Assembly: GCA_027021615.1 (NCBI GenBank)
Contig: JALUTY010000007.1
Span: 1 to 64,000, forward strand
Direction: 5' to 3'
DNA from: a bacterium
GTDB lineage: Bacteria; Desulfobacterota; Deferrisomatia; Deferrisomatales; Deferrisomataceae
DNA: 64,000 nt
Below the pieces are notes generated by a model. It ran no database searches. It was not told the DNA's origin and saw only the letters and a list, made by a program, of their open reading frames with translations. This document shows positions 7,584 to 15,943 of the stretch, piece by piece. Made by a program: the position numbers and the translations under genes. Numbering within the stretch: position 1 is the stretch's first letter; each line of letters opens with the position of its first letter.

Positions 7584-7820
7584 ATGCTGGCGAAGCTCAC
7601 CGCAAAAAACCAGATCACCTTGCCCAAGAAGATCACCGCGGCGGTCGGGCCGGTGGAGTACTTCGAGGTCGAGGTCGAGCATGGGCGTATCGTGCTGACG
7701 CCGGTGCGCATCCAGAGGGCGGATGCGCTTCGGGCGAAACTGGCCGAGCTCGGTCTCGGCGAGGAGGATGTGGCCGAGGCCGTGGCCTGGGCGCGGCGGC
7801 CGGAGAACGACGAGCGGTGA
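7584..7820 (+). CDS. AbrB-type antitoxin (VapB-like)
   Basis: 78 aa from ATG 7584: MLAKLTAKNQITLPKKIT is the SpoVT/AbrB swapped-hairpin signature. The C-terminal half (RADALRAKLAELGLGEEDVAEAVAWAR) is the helical toxin-binding region. ATG 7569 and TTG 7557 are in-frame alternatives; 7584 has the better-placed GGGGATCGGA. It should bind DNA at the palindrome just upstream and neutralise the PIN protein, whose GTG start overlaps its stop (GTGA). Confidence 0.8.
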   Translation: MLAKLTAKNQITLPKKITAAVGPVEYFEVEVEHGRIVLTPVRIQRADALRAKLAELGLGEEDVAEAVAWARRPENDER

Positions 7821-8257
7821 GCCCGGCGCCACGGGTGGTGCTCGACACCAACCTCGTCGTGTCGGCCCTGCTCTTCCCGGGCGGGCGCCCGGCCGAACTG
7901 CGCCGGTTCTGGCAACAGGGCCTCTTCACCCCTCTGGTGTCGCGCGAAACAGCGGCAGAGATTGTTCGGGTGCTCGCCTATCCCAAGTTCCGCCTGAGCC
8001 TCGAAGACCGCAAGGTGCTCTTGGCCGACTATCTCCCCTACACCGAGACGGTGAAGACACCCGACGTGGCGCCCTCGGTCCCAGACTGCCGCGATCCCTT
8101 CGACGTCCCGTTCCTGGTGTTGGCCGAGGTCGGGAAGGCGGACTTCCTGGTCACCGGGGATCGGGATCTCTTGCTCCTGGACGGGCAGATCGCGTGTCCC
8201 ATCGTACCGGTGGACGTGTTTCTGAAGACCTTGGCGCCCCGAAAGAGGTCCGGATGA
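7817..8257 (+). CDS. PIN-domain toxin (VapC-like)
   Basis: 146-aa PIN-domain ribonuclease of the COG1569-like toxin group. The acidic active-site residues are in place: VLDTN (D10), TAAEIV (E48), CRDPFD (D93 and D96) and TGDRDLL (D115, D117). Such toxins cut tRNA or rRNA in a Mg-dependent way when the antitoxin is lost. The 4-nt GTGA overlap with the antitoxin gives coupled translation. The pair lies inside the ARH/phosphatase island, between the phosphatase and the second ARH gene. Confidence 0.85.
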   Translation: MSPAPRVVLDTNLVVSALLFPGGRPAELRRFWQQGLFTPLVSRETAAEIVRVLAYPKFRLSLEDRKVLLADYLPYTETVKTPDVAPSVPDCRDPFDVPFLVLAEVGKADFLVTGDRDLLLLDGQIACPIVPVDVFLKTLAPRKRSG

Positions 8258-8333
8258 AGGACGGGTTGCCGGCGTCGACACGGTGCCGGGCACTGGGCGG
8301 GGGAATGGCCTGCCGGCAGCCTGTGAGGATCGG

Positions 8334-9254
8334 ATGATGGCTTCCCGTGAGGACCGGTTCGCCGGGTGTTTGCTGGGCCTGGCCGTGGGCGACGCGGTGG
8401 GCACGGCGGTGGAGTTTCGCCCGCCCGGCACGTTCTCGCCGGTGACGGACATGACCGGGGGCGGGCCGTTCGGTCTAGAGCCCGGGCAGTGGACCGACGA
8501 CACCAGCATGGCCCTGTGCCTGGCCGAGAGCCTGTTGGAGACCGGCGGGTTCGATCCGGCGGACCAGATGCGCCGCTACGTCCGGTGGTGGCGGGAGGGG
8601 CACCTCTCCAGCACGGGCCGGTGCTTCGACATCGGCAACACCGTGCGGGCGGCGCTCGCGCGCTTCGAGCAGACCCGGGAGCCGTTTTCGGGCTCGACCG
8701 ATCCCCGGTCCGCCGGGAACGGGTCGCTCATGCGGCTGGCGCCGGTGGCGATGCGGTACGCGGACGACCCGGCCCGGGCGGTCCGGCTGTGCGGGGAGAG
8801 CTCGCGCACCACCCACGGGGCGCGCACCTGCGTGGACGCGTGCCGGTACTTCGGCGGGCTCCTGGTGGGCGCGCTCGGTGGGGTGGGCAAGGAGACGTTG
8901 CTCTCCCGCCGGTACGCGCCGGTGGAGGGGCTTTGGGAGGCCGAGCCCCTGTGCCCGGAGATCGATGCGATCGCCGCCGGATCGTTCCGGGTCAAAGACC
9001 CTCCGGAGATCCGGGGCACCGGGTACGTGGTGGCATCGTTGGAGGCGGCCCTGTGGGCGTTCCACCGGTCCGGGAGCTTCCGGGAGGGGTGCCTGTTGGC
9101 GGTGAACCTCGGGAACGACGCGGACACCACCGCGGCCGTGTACGGTCAGATCGCCGGGGCCTACTACGGGGCGTCGGGCATCCCCGATGAATGGCTCGAG
9201 CGGCTGGCGATGGCCGATCTCATCCGGGAGACGGCGTTGCGGCTGGTGCCCTGA
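8334..9254 (+). CDS. ADP-ribosylglycohydrolase family protein (copy 2)
   Basis: 306-aa ARH/DraG-fold hydrolase. Motifs: [18 protein letters not shown] (11-28), QWTDDT (52-57), GNGSLMR (128-134), the THGART segment (160-165) and NLGNDADT (258-265). All metal ligands seem to be kept. It is only distantly similar to copy 1, so it is not a recent duplicate; copy 1 is about 40 residues shorter. The start is ATG 8334 (or 8337) behind GAGGATCGG; longer GTG starts add a non-conserved stretch. It ends the accessory island, and a strong hairpin follows. Confidence 0.9.
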   Translation: MMASREDRFAGCLLGLAVGDAVGTAVEFRPPGTFSPVTDMTGGGPFGLEPGQWTDDTSMALCLAESLLETGGFDPADQMRRYVRWWREGHLSSTGRCFDIGNTVRAALARFEQTREPFSGSTDPRSAGNGSLMRLAPVAMRYADDPARAVRLCGESSRTTHGARTCVDACRYFGGLLVGALGGVGKETLLSRRYAPVEGLWEAEPLCPEIDAIAAGSFRVKDPPEIRGTGYVVASLEAALWAFHRSGSFREGCLLAVNLGNDADTTAAVYGQIAGAYYGASGIPDEWLERLAMADLIRETALRLVP

Positions 9255-9296
9255 GATCCGGGGGAGTTCTTAGCCTCCCAAGGCTTTGAGAAAGAG

Positions 9297-9335
9297 GCCC
9301 GCCCCGGTCGTTGGCCGGGGCGGGCTTGATGTTTT
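9297..9335. terminator. Bidirectional terminator between ARH copy 2 and fadL
   Basis: Perfect 11-bp stem GCCCGCCCCGG/CCGGGGCGGGC with 7-nt loop, followed by ttgatgtttt. It lies between convergent genes and closely resembles the hairpin after fic. Confidence 0.75.
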
Positions 9336-9355
9336 CGGGGTCTCTCGGAGGCCGG

Positions 9356-10648
9356 TCAGAACCAGAAGCTCACGTTCGCCGCGAACAGGTGGGCCTCGCT
9401 CTTGTACTCGCCATCCTGGATGTCGTTGGACACGCTGCGGTCCTTGAACAGCACGGCCATGTACGCCAGGTCGAGCGCCCCGTGCTCGTTGTGCCAGCCC
9501 AGACCGAGGGTGACGTTGTGCCGGTCCGAGTCCGGGAGGTCGGGCCCCAGGGTGTCGTCGGGCACGGGGGTGTTGTCGTAGGCGTAGCCGGCCCGCAGGT
9601 CCAGGTTGTCGTTCACCGCGTACTGGGCCCCGAACCGGAAGGTCCAGGTGTTCTCCCAGTCCTTGGGTAGGGTCTCGTCGTGGAGCACCGTCTCGTCCTC
9701 GAAGTCCAGGGTCAGCTCGTCGTACGAGCTCCACCCGAACCGGTCCACGTCGAGCTCGAAGGTGAGCTTTTTCGTGGGTCGCCAGGCCACCGCAAAGCTC
9801 CAGGTGTCCGGGAGGGTGAGGTCCGTGGACCCGTCGGTGTTCACGTGGCTGGGCAGCCCTAGCACGTCTTGGGCCTTCTGGCTCACCATGAGGTCGGCGT
9901 CGCCGTCGTCCACCTTGATTTTGATGCGGCTGCGGTACGACACGCCGAACGACCACTGCTCCACCGGCCTCCATAGCAGGCCGAAGTTGAAGCCCCAGCC
10001 GTCACCCGTGCCTTCGATCTCCAGGTCACCCACGTTCAGGTTGATGGGGTTCCCCGCGCCGTCGTACACCGTAGTGTACGGCGCGTTCTCCAGCCACAAC
10101 GTGGCATAGGTGTAGTCCACTCCGAAGGCGATGCCGAGGTTCTTCCACTGGAACGCCACCGTAGGGTTTACGTTGATGGGCTTGATCGCCACCTCCTTGA
10201 CGTCGTCCCGGAAGGGGCTCGTGGTGTCCCAACGTTTCGCCAAGGGGTACAAAGAGTTGATGCCGATCCCGAAGGCCACGGGCGCCGACTCGAGTTTGGT
10301 GGTGGCATAGATGTTCGGGGGGAAGAAGATGTCGGGCCGGGCGCTCTGCTTACCCGAGAACTCCGACCCGCTCACGTTCTTGTCCCCCAGCCAGGTCTTC
10401 CCCTCGAACTCGGTCTCGGGCACCTGGATGACGGTCACGCCCAGGCTCATCCGGCTGCCGTTTTGGAAGGCGAGGCCGGCCGGGTTGTAGAAGATGGCCG
10501 AGGGGTCGTCGGCCTGGGCCACGAAGGCGTTGGCCATGCCCATGGCCTTGGCGCCCTGCTCGCGGATGTGGAACCCCGCCGGGAAGGCGGGGGACGAAAG
10601 CCCCAGCACCGCGAGCCCGGCAACCCAAGTCGTCCAGTTGCGTCTCAT
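9356..10648 (-). CDS. fadL: FadL-type outer-membrane fatty acid transporter
   Basis: 430-aa outer-membrane protein of the FadL/TodX family that imports long-chain fatty acids or hydrophobic compounds. A signal peptide (about 1-23) is followed by GFHIREQGAKAMGMANAFVAQADDPSAIFYNPAG, the family's N-terminal hatch signature. The rest has alternating beta-strand patterning, and the C-terminus ends in F (FAANVSFWF) as outer-membrane barrels do. ATG 10648 follows CAGGAGGTAG. The gene follows the VolA-like lipase gene by 44 nt on the same strand, so the pair should be cotranscribed. Confidence 0.92.
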   Translation of the reverse strand: MRRNWTTWVAGLAVLGLSSPAFPAGFHIREQGAKAMGMANAFVAQADDPSAIFYNPAGLAFQNGSRMSLGVTVIQVPETEFEGKTWLGDKNVSGSEFSGKQSARPDIFFPPNIYATTKLESAPVAFGIGINSLYPLAKRWDTTSPFRDDVKEVAIKPINVNPTVAFQWKNLGIAFGVDYTYATLWLENAPYTTVYDGAGNPINLNVGDLEIEGTGDGWGFNFGLLWRPVEQWSFGVSYRSRIKIKVDDGDADLMVSQKAQDVLGLPSHVNTDGSTDLTLPDTWSFAVAWRPTKKLTFELDVDRFGWSSYDELTLDFEDETVLHDETLPKDWENTWTFRFGAQYAVNDNLDLRAGYAYDNTPVPDDTLGPDLPDSDRHNVTLGLGWHNEHGALDLAYMAVLFKDRSVSNDIQDGEYKSEAHLFAANVSFWF

Positions 10649-10692
10649 CGTCTCTACCTCCTGAAAGGGGATAAGGATCAAGCTTCGGTGCC

Positions 10693-12717
10693 TCAGTCAC
10701 CGGACGGCGCCAGGAAGAACGCCGCCTGGGCCTGGGCGCCGGAGGTGGCGTTCATCTGGAGGGCGTCGTTGTAAAGGGCCTCCGGGTAGTAGGAGATCCG
10801 CTCCCCGGTCTCGGTGTCTACGGTGGCCGGGCTCAGCAGAAAGCTGTGGACGATGGGCTTGCCGGAAACGCCGTACTGGTAGGCACCGGCGTCGAACGAA
10901 GGGGCACCGGGCACGGTGGAGAAGTCCCCGGAGGCGATCGCCTCCGCGTCGATCGCCTCCGGATCCACCTCCGCGACCTCATCGATCCCGATGCCGCCGA
11001 GGAACGCGCGGCTGGCCACGTCGGTGACCACCGGATCGTCGTAGGCGAACACGGCCAGGAGCTTGTCAGCGGTGTTGTCGTCCCCGATGCCCATGTAGGC
11101 CCCGTCCACCGGGTCCATGAGCCACTGCACGATGTTCAGGAACACGTAGTACTCGGTGGTGCCCTTGGTGAACCCAAGGCTCCCGACCAGGGCCTGGAGG
11201 TCCGGCAGGGAGCTGGAGTCCAGCACGTTGGCCAGGCCTGCCGAAGGGCTGGAAAGGAGGATCTTCTCGGGGCGGTCGTCGGCGTTCAGGAACACCGAGC
11301 CGATGATCGAGCCCAGGGAGTGGGCCACGAAGCGAATGCCCTCGGTCTTCAGGTCTTCATTGTCGTCCCCGTCCAGGTCCACCCGGGCCTCGATCACGTC
11401 CATGGCCTCCCAGAGGTCGATGGCGGCCTGGTACACGTTGGCCCGGTCGGCAAGCATGTTGGCCGTAAAGAACTCCTCTCCTTCGACCGCGCGATCGCCG
11501 TGGAACGGCGCGTCGATCGCAAAGGTGGCGAAACACGCCTTCGCCAGGGAGTTGGCCAGGGCAAAGGCGTCCTCCTTGCTCCGGCCGAGGCCGTGCTGGA
11601 ACAAGACGGTGGCGTAAGGACCGGGGCCGCACGCGTCGGCCGAGGGGGTGAGCACTACGAAGGGAACGTCCGTTCCCGTGGGCCCTTCCTCCGCGCTCAG
11701 CGTGCTCAAGAGCGGGGAGCTGTACTTTCCGAAGTAGACGGAGGAAAGGGCGTCGTTGGGCACGAGCCCGGTGAGCCCGGCCTGGTCCCACACGTCAGAG
11801 GGCGACAGGGGAACCGGGGTTCCGCCATAGCTGCCGTCCAAAGGATTCTGCCACTGCACGGCGTTGGCGGCCGCCGGCCAAAGGCTGGTGGCCCCTTTGA
11901 ACGTGGCCACCGCGGCCTCGAACTGGCTGTAAGGGAGCTCCAAGGCCTCGGGGGTGCCCGCCGTGAGCGCGGCCGTGATCGTCGCTTCGTCCGCCAGCGT
12001 CAGGGTGGAGTCCGCGGTATGGAAGGTCCACAGAAGGAGCACGTCACCCCGGCTCCATCCGAAGTTGCCTTCCAGGGCCGGGAACAGCTGGGCGTCGAAC
12101 CCGGCCCGCAGGTCTTCGAGCCGCTCGAACGCGGTTCCAACCAGAGACTCCTGGCTCTTCAGGGCGTTCATCACCGGGCTGGGCTCCACCGGAAACCCGT
12201 TCTCGTCCAGAAGCCCGGTCCTGACCGCCACAGCGTAGTACCCGCCCGCGGAGAACGGGGTCTTGGGCACCAGCTTGAGAACGCCGTCCTCTTCCACCGC
12301 CGTGAAGTCCGCCTGGGTGCGGGGGGTCTCCTGGGCGTCCAAACGGAACACGTACAGCTGCAGCGTGGACTCGTCCACGGCCCCCGACACCGGAATGGTG
12401 AGGAACATGTTGGGGGAGAGCCCCTGGATCCCGAGGGCCTCGATCACCTGGGCCAGCTGAACCAGGGCCGGATCGGCGTCGGCATCGAGGCTGAGTTCCA
12501 CCTCCGGGTCTCCGTCGGCCAGCCAGACCAGGTCGTTCGGGAGGGGCATGATCTCCTGGGTCGGGTCGTACAGGGCGGTGACCTTCGGGGTGCCCGCCGA
12601 GGTGGTCGGCGTGGATGCAGGTTTCGGCGCCACGTTGTCGTCGGGCGGGGAGCCGCAGGCCGCGAGCGCCAGGGCCGCGGCAACGGGCAATGCGAGCAAC
12701 CGGACCGTTCGTCTCAT
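10693..12717 (-). CDS. VolA-like surface lipoprotein lipase/lysophospholipase
   Basis: 674-aa lipoprotein: signal peptide with lipobox LALAAC (C21). The N-terminal 300 residues resemble the bacterial virulence-factor lipase N domain. An alpha/beta-hydrolase domain follows, with an oxyanion-region FQHGLGRSKED (about 374-383) and nucleophile elbow AHSLGS (S467). In Vibrio, VolA is a surface lysophospholipase encoded beside fadL and feeds fatty acids to it; the same gene pair is seen here. ATG 12717 has GGAGGG upstream. It probably releases fatty acids outside the outer membrane for FadL and the Fad enzymes encoded next to it. Confidence 0.82.
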   Translation of the reverse strand: MRRTVRLLALPVAAALALAACGSPPDDNVAPKPASTPTTSAGTPKVTALYDPTQEIMPLPNDLVWLADGDPEVELSLDADADPALVQLAQVIEALGIQGLSPNMFLTIPVSGAVDESTLQLYVFRLDAQETPRTQADFTAVEEDGVLKLVPKTPFSAGGYYAVAVRTGLLDENGFPVEPSPVMNALKSQESLVGTAFERLEDLRAGFDAQLFPALEGNFGWSRGDVLLLWTFHTADSTLTLADEATITAALTAGTPEALELPYSQFEAAVATFKGATSLWPAAANAVQWQNPLDGSYGGTPVPLSPSDVWDQAGLTGLVPNDALSSVYFGKYSSPLLSTLSAEEGPTGTDVPFVVLTPSADACGPGPYATVLFQHGLGRSKEDAFALANSLAKACFATFAIDAPFHGDRAVEGEEFFTANMLADRANVYQAAIDLWEAMDVIEARVDLDGDDNEDLKTEGIRFVAHSLGSIIGSVFLNADDRPEKILLSSPSAGLANVLDSSSLPDLQALVGSLGFTKGTTEYYVFLNIVQWLMDPVDGAYMGIGDDNTADKLLAVFAYDDPVVTDVASRAFLGGIGIDEVAEVDPEAIDAEAIASGDFSTVPGAPSFDAGAYQYGVSGKPIVHSFLLSPATVDTETGERISYYPEALYNDALQMNATSGAQAQAAFFLAPSGD

Positions 12718-12791
12718 GGAACCCTCCTTTGTGTAAGAGTGGTGAACGGACCTTTGTGTCTTGTAAACGATGTTTGAGTGCGGAATCCAGG

Positions 12792-12830
12792 AAAAAAAAG
12801 GGGAGGAGCCGGATCGGGTCCGGCCCCTCC
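12792..12830 (-). terminator. Rho-independent terminator after fadE
   Basis: Read on the minus strand: GGAGGGGCCGGA, short loop, TCCGGCTCCTCC, then eight T. It ends the fadD-tetR-fadN-fadA-fadE operon before volA. Confidence 0.85.
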
Positions 12831-12841
12831 GTCGTGAGGGC

Positions 12842-14614
12842 TCACCAGATCACGCGCTCCATCTCCACCAGCTTGGCGGCGATGGTCTCCCGGGCGGCCA
12901 CCAGGTTGGCCGGGGTGCGGCGCACCAGCCGGCGAAGCGCCGCCAGCATGGTCATCAGGGTGTCGCCTTCCTCGATGCCGGCCAAGGCCTCCCGGGCCGT
13001 GGCCTCGGCCGTGGCCACGGCCTCCTCGCACACGATCTGGGCCGCGGCGATCGGCAGGGCCAGCTTGTCCTCGCCGCGCTTGGCCGCATCCTTGAGCACC
13101 CGCAACACGGTGGACTCGGCCGCGTAGGCCTGGATGGCCAGGTCGGCGATCCGCAGCAGCACGTTCTGCTGCTCGGCCAGCCCCTTGCCGAACTTCTGGG
13201 CGGCCACGCCGGCCACGAACAGGCAGATCTTCTTGAGGTTGGCCACGAGCCGCTTCTCGGCGTCCAGCAGGCCCAGGTCGGCGTCCATGTCCAGGCTGGG
13301 GATGCCCATCAGCTCCTCCTGCAGGGCCTGGACGGCCTGGAACAGGGGCACCTCGCCCTTCATGGCCTTCCGCAGCAGCATGCCCGGCACCAGGAGCCGG
13401 TTGATCTCGTTGGTGCCCTCGAAGATCCGGTTGATCCGGCTGTCGCGGTAGAACCGTTCGGCCGGGTACTCGGCGCAGTACCCGTAGCCGCCGTAGGTTT
13501 GCACGGTCTGGTCCACCACATAGTCCAGCACCTCGGAGCCGAACACCTTCACGATGGCGCACTCGACGCTGTACTCCTCGATGGCCTTGAGGGCGGCCTC
13601 GTCGTGGCCTCCGCCGCTCAGGGACAGGAGCTGGTCGATCAGGCCCACGGTCCGGTACACCGTGGACTCGGCCGCGTAGGTGTGGGCGTACATCTCGGCC
13701 AGCTTCTCACGGATGGCCCCGAACTCGGCCAGGCGCCGGCCGAACTGCTTGCGCTCCAGGGCGTAGGCCAGGGCGTGTTCCAGGGACCGCTTGGAGCTGC
13801 CCACGGCGCCCGCGCCCAGCTTGAACCGCCCGATGTTCAGGATGTTGAAGGCGATCTTGTGGCCCTTGCCGATCTCGCCGATCACGTTCTCCACCGGCAC
13901 CTGGGCGTCCTCGAAGATCACCGTGGTGGTGGAGGAGCCGTGGATCCCCATCTTGTGCTCTTCGGGTCCGATCTTGAGGCCCGGGGTGGCCTTGTCGAGC
14001 ACGAATCCGGTGAACTGCTCGCCGTCGATCTTGGCGAACACGGTGAACACGTCGGCGAACCCGCCGTTGGTGATGAACTGCTTGGTGCCGTTCAGGATGT
14101 AGTGCTTGCCGTCCTCGCTGAGCACGGCCTTGGTCCGGATGGACAGGGCGTCGGACCCGGCCGTGGGCTCGGTGAGGCAGTAGCACCCCACCAGGGATCC
14201 GTCCGCCAGGCCGGGCAGGTACTTCTTTTTAAGCTCCTCGGTTCCGTAGTACACCAGGGGCAGGGTGCCGATGCCCACATGGGCCCCGAACGCCACGGAG
14301 AACGAGCCCTGGCCCGACATGTTCTCGGTCACGAGCGCGCTGGAGGCCTTGTCGAGGCCCAGCCCGCCGTACTCCTCGGGCACGTCGGCCATCAGCAGGC
14401 CCAGCTCGCCCGCCTTGCGCAGGAGCTCGGGCACCACCCCGGGCTTCTTCTCCTCGATCTCGTCGTTGCGGGGGATCACCTCGTTGTCGATGAAGTCCCG
14501 GGCCGTCTTGGCGAACTGGAGCTGCTCCGAGGTGAAGTCCTCGGGGGTGAACACCTCCTCCGGGGTGGTCTCGCGGACCAGGAAGCTGCCGCCCTTGACG
14601 TAGTTCTCGCTCAT
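12842..14614 (-). CDS. fadE: Acyl-CoA dehydrogenase (FadE)
   Basis: 590-aa flavin enzyme for the first step of beta-oxidation, of the longer VLCAD/ACAD9-like class with an extra C-terminal domain (about 440-590). Motifs: CLTEPTAGSDALS (146-158), TNGGFADVFTVFA (182-194), and QTYGGYGYCAEYPAERFYRDSR followed by IFEGTNEINR with the likely catalytic glutamate near 399-403. No membrane segment is seen. ATG 14614 follows GAGGGAGGATTC. It lies 28 nt after the thiolase gene in the fadN-fadA-fadE order known from Bacillus. Electron-transfer flavoprotein genes are not in the window. Confidence 0.92.
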   Translation of the reverse strand: MSENYVKGGSFLVRETTPEEVFTPEDFTSEQLQFAKTARDFIDNEVIPRNDEIEEKKPGVVPELLRKAGELGLLMADVPEEYGGLGLDKASSALVTENMSGQGSFSVAFGAHVGIGTLPLVYYGTEELKKKYLPGLADGSLVGCYCLTEPTAGSDALSIRTKAVLSEDGKHYILNGTKQFITNGGFADVFTVFAKIDGEQFTGFVLDKATPGLKIGPEEHKMGIHGSSTTTVIFEDAQVPVENVIGEIGKGHKIAFNILNIGRFKLGAGAVGSSKRSLEHALAYALERKQFGRRLAEFGAIREKLAEMYAHTYAAESTVYRTVGLIDQLLSLSGGGHDEAALKAIEEYSVECAIVKVFGSEVLDYVVDQTVQTYGGYGYCAEYPAERFYRDSRINRIFEGTNEINRLLVPGMLLRKAMKGEVPLFQAVQALQEELMGIPSLDMDADLGLLDAEKRLVANLKKICLFVAGVAAQKFGKGLAEQQNVLLRIADLAIQAYAAESTVLRVLKDAAKRGEDKLALPIAAAQIVCEEAVATAEATAREALAGIEEGDTLMTMLAALRRLVRRTPANLVAARETIAAKLVEMERVIW

Positions 14615-14642
14615 GGTCGAATCCTCCCTCTCGATCGGCTGG

Positions 14643-15827
14643 CTAACGCTGGAGATTCTCGAAGATGCCGGCGGCGCCCATGCCCCCTCCGATGCACATG
14701 CTCACGATGCCGTACCGGGCCTTGCGCCGCTTCATCTCGTGGAGCAGGGTGGCCGTGAGCTTCGCCCCGGTGCATCCCAGGGGGTGGCCCAGGGCGATGG
14801 CCCCGCCGTTCACGTTGACGATCTCCGGGGCGATCCCGAGCTCGCGCACCACGTACAGGCTCTGGCTGGCGAAGGCCTCGTTGAGCTCCACCAGGTCGAT
14901 GTCCTTGAGCCCGAGGCCGGCCACCTTCAGGGCCTTGGGGATGGCCACCACCGGCCCGATGCCCATGACCGCCGGGTCCACGCCGCCCACGCCGAACGAC
15001 ACGAACCGGGCCAGGGGCTCCAGGCCCAGGGCCTGGGCCTTGTCGGCGCTCATCACCACCGAGACGGCCGCGCCGTCGGACATCTGGCTCGAGTTGCCGG
15101 CCGTGACCGATCCGCCCTGGCGGAACACCGGCTTCAGCTTGGCCAGCCCCTCCAGGGAGGTGTTGCGGCGGGGGCCCTCGTCCTTGGCGTGGACGAACGA
15201 GGTCTCCTCGGGTTTTCCGTTCCTGCCGGGCCGGTACCGGGTCACCGGCACGGGCACCAGCTCCTCGTCGAACCGGCCGGCGTCCTGGGCCGCCAGGGCC
15301 TTCTGGTGGCTGGCCAGGGCGAAGGCGTCCTGGTCCTCGCGGCCGATGCCGTAGCGCTCGGCCACGTTCTCGGCCGTGAGGCCCATGTTCAGGTACGAGT
15401 CGGGCACGCTCTGCACCAGGTCGGGGTTCACCATGATCTTGTTGCCGGTCATGGGGACCCGGGTCATGCTCTCCACCCCGCCGGCCAGGACCACGTCGGC
15501 CATGCCGGTCATCACGGCCTGGGCCGCCATGGCGATGGTCTGGAGGCCGGAGGAGCAGAACCGGTTCACGGTCTGCCCCGGCACGGTGTCGGGGAGCCCC
15601 GCCAGCAGCAGGGCCAGCCGGGCCACGTTGAGCCCCTGCTCGGCCTCGGGGAACGCGCACCCCAGGATCACGTCGTCGATCTCGGCCGGGTCCAGGGCGG
15701 GCACCCGCTCCAGGGCCCCCTTGATGGCCACGGCCGCCAGGTCGTCGGGCCGCACGGTGGACAGGGCCCCCTTGAAGGCCTTGCCCACCGGCGTGCGCAC
15801 GCTCGAAACGATCACTGCCTCACGCAT
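14643..15827 (-). CDS. fadA: Acetyl-CoA acyltransferase (thiolase, FadA)
   Basis: 394-aa thiolase that cleaves 3-ketoacyl-CoA in the last step of beta-oxidation. Active-site residues are intact: C91 in [10 protein letters not shown]348 in [15 protein letters not shown], and C378 in [11 protein letters not shown]. The start ATG 15827 has AAGGAG 6 nt upstream. It lies between fadN and fadE on the same strand. The 116-nt gap from fadN holds a short repeat tract but no promoter that I can defend. Confidence 0.95.
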   Translation of the reverse strand: MREAVIVSSVRTPVGKAFKGALSTVRPDDLAAVAIKGALERVPALDPAEIDDVILGCAFPEAEQGLNVARLALLLAGLPDTVPGQTVNRFCSSGLQTIAMAAQAVMTGMADVVLAGGVESMTRVPMTGNKIMVNPDLVQSVPDSYLNMGLTAENVAERYGIGREDQDAFALASHQKALAAQDAGRFDEELVPVPVTRYRPGRNGKPEETSFVHAKDEGPRRNTSLEGLAKLKPVFRQGGSVTAGNSSQMSDGAAVSVVMSADKAQALGLEPLARFVSFGVGGVDPAVMGIGPVVAIPKALKVAGLGLKDIDLVELNEAFASQSLYVVRELGIAPEIVNVNGGAIALGHPLGCTGAKLTATLLHEMKRRKARYGIVSMCIGGGMGAAGIFENLQR

Positions 15828-15839
15828 GGATGATCTCCT

Positions 15840-15943
15840 TCTAGAAACTAGAGACTAGAAACTAGAGACTAGAATCTCTGGGTCGAACGGTCCGGAGCCT
15901 TCCGGCTTCCCAGCTTTCCAGCTTTCTAGCCTTCCAGCCTTGT
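15840..15943. repeat. Degenerate short-repeat tract between fadN and fadA
   Basis: Contains two direct copies of tagaaactagagac (15842-15869) and then a run of cagctttccagctttctagccttccagcc units. Read on the other strand it is the same ggaagct/gggaggct style of repeat seen at 29.4 and 58.6 kb. Confidence 0.6.

Noticed and set aside
10846-12777. Long open frame on the plus strand opposite the lipase gene
   Set aside because: It is antisense to a clear gene and has histidine-, glycine- and arginine-rich nonsense content; high GC keeps stops rare.
12770-14758. 662-codon plus-strand frame opposite fadE
   Set aside because: Shadow of the acyl-CoA dehydrogenase codons; no family features.
15840-15875. 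Possible CRISPR or array from repeated tagaaactagagac
   Set aside because: Only two short direct copies with no spacers; fits a degenerate repeat tract.
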